This document shows, in pieces, positions 29,218 to 29,354 of a stretch of 29,354 nucleotides of DNA. Within the stretch, counting starts at the first letter, position 1. Every line of letters begins with the position of its first letter. The position numbers were made by a program, and so were the translations under genes. Below the pieces are notes generated by a model. It was not told where the DNA came from and ran no database searches. It saw nothing but the letters and a program-made list of their open reading frames with translations. Source of the stretch: Mycoplasmoidaceae bacterium (GTDB lineage Bacteria > Bacillota_I > Bacilli_A > Mycoplasmatales > Mycoplasmoidaceae); NCBI GenBank assembly GCA_024427265.1, contig JAKSVP010000009.1:1-29354 (forward strand), read 5' to 3'.

Positions 29218-29354
29218 ATTATTATTAACATCTTCAGCTATTGCTATACCAACAACCATTATTACTCCAATGATGGTTTCTTGTACTGACAACGGTCCGT
29301 TAGTTGCCCATATTGAGGATAACTATATCTTTAGTGATCAAAACGAAATAAATG
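29204..29354 (+). CDS. Lipoprotein, N-terminal part (cut by the window end)
   Basis: The first 50 residues are visible. The signal MKLCKLLLTSSAIAIPTTII leads to lipobox MMVSC with Cys27, then a polar stretch TDNGPLVAHIEDNYIFSD. The lipid-modification spacing matches the tandem lipoproteins at 15307-18413, but their post-Cys FxYxFD block is not evident. A G-rich ribosome site (GGGGG) precedes the ATG inside the upstream membrane-protein gene, suggesting coupling. Length and function cannot be judged. Confidence 0.8.
   Translation, partial: MKLCKLLLTSSAIAIPTTIITPMMVSCTDNGPLVAHIEDNYIFSDQNEIN

Overview
The window is a gene-dense, AT-rich stretch of a wall-less bacterium (class Mollicutes) that reads UGA as tryptophan. 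Almost every long gene is interrupted by in-frame TGA codons at positions where tryptophan fits the family (for example the DWDQRIIDWL segment of DnaK). A tRNA-Trp with anticodon UCA lies at 49-123. All CDS coordinates here are built with UGA = Trp, so many genes are longer than a standard-code translation would show. Gene content (fused PstC-PstA, PhoU, CIRCE-controlled dnaK, many small lipoproteins, no cell-wall genes) fits a mycoplasma of the Mycoplasmoides/Malacoplasma/Ureaplasma type. I cannot fix the species from sequence alone.

Layout. 1-6620, minus strand: a tightly packed operon reading SemiSWEET/PQ-loop protein, phoU, an RNase J-like pseudo-enzyme, an FtsK-like pseudo-ATPase, a choline-kinase-like protein and a CoaX-like protein, followed by tRNA-Trp and a terminator. 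6621-10896, minus: the phosphate ABC transporter pstS, pstC-pstA fusion and pstB. 11012-13842, minus: membrane protein, obg, nadE. 13872-15297, plus: lspA-rluD, divergent from the previous unit through a symmetric -10 palindrome. 15307-18413, minus: four tandem paralogous lipoproteins. 18491-19048, minus: flavin-reductase-like protein. 19097-19402: a compact locus that looks like a par/Fst-type type I toxin-antitoxin system. 19422-21265, plus: CIRCE and dnaK. 21282-21993, minus: another lipoprotein with a TA-repeat promoter, and a 27-residue Cys/Lys-rich peptide. 22041-28036, minus: valS and engB; tkt and a YneF-like protein; udk. 28133-28559, plus: rpmB, tRNA-Ile, tRNA-Ala. 28639-29354, plus: a four-helix membrane protein and the start of another lipoprotein.

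The most interesting element is the 19.1-19.4 kb locus. A 23-residue hydrophobic peptide with a near-perfect Shine-Dalgarno sequence is transcribed leftward. A roughly 60-nt RNA with its own TATAAT box is transcribed rightward. Both end in the same symmetric bidirectional terminator. The small RNA carries direct repeats of the DNA covering the peptide's Shine-Dalgarno and start codon, so it is antisense to exactly the translation-initiation region although it is encoded about 150 bp away. This is the architecture of par from plasmid pAD1.

Other points: two neighbouring pseudo-enzymes that have lost their catalytic motifs, an LspA lacking one of its two expected catalytic aspartates, leaderless start sites of the form TATAAT-N6/7-ATG, and perfect AT-only inverted repeats at three promoters.
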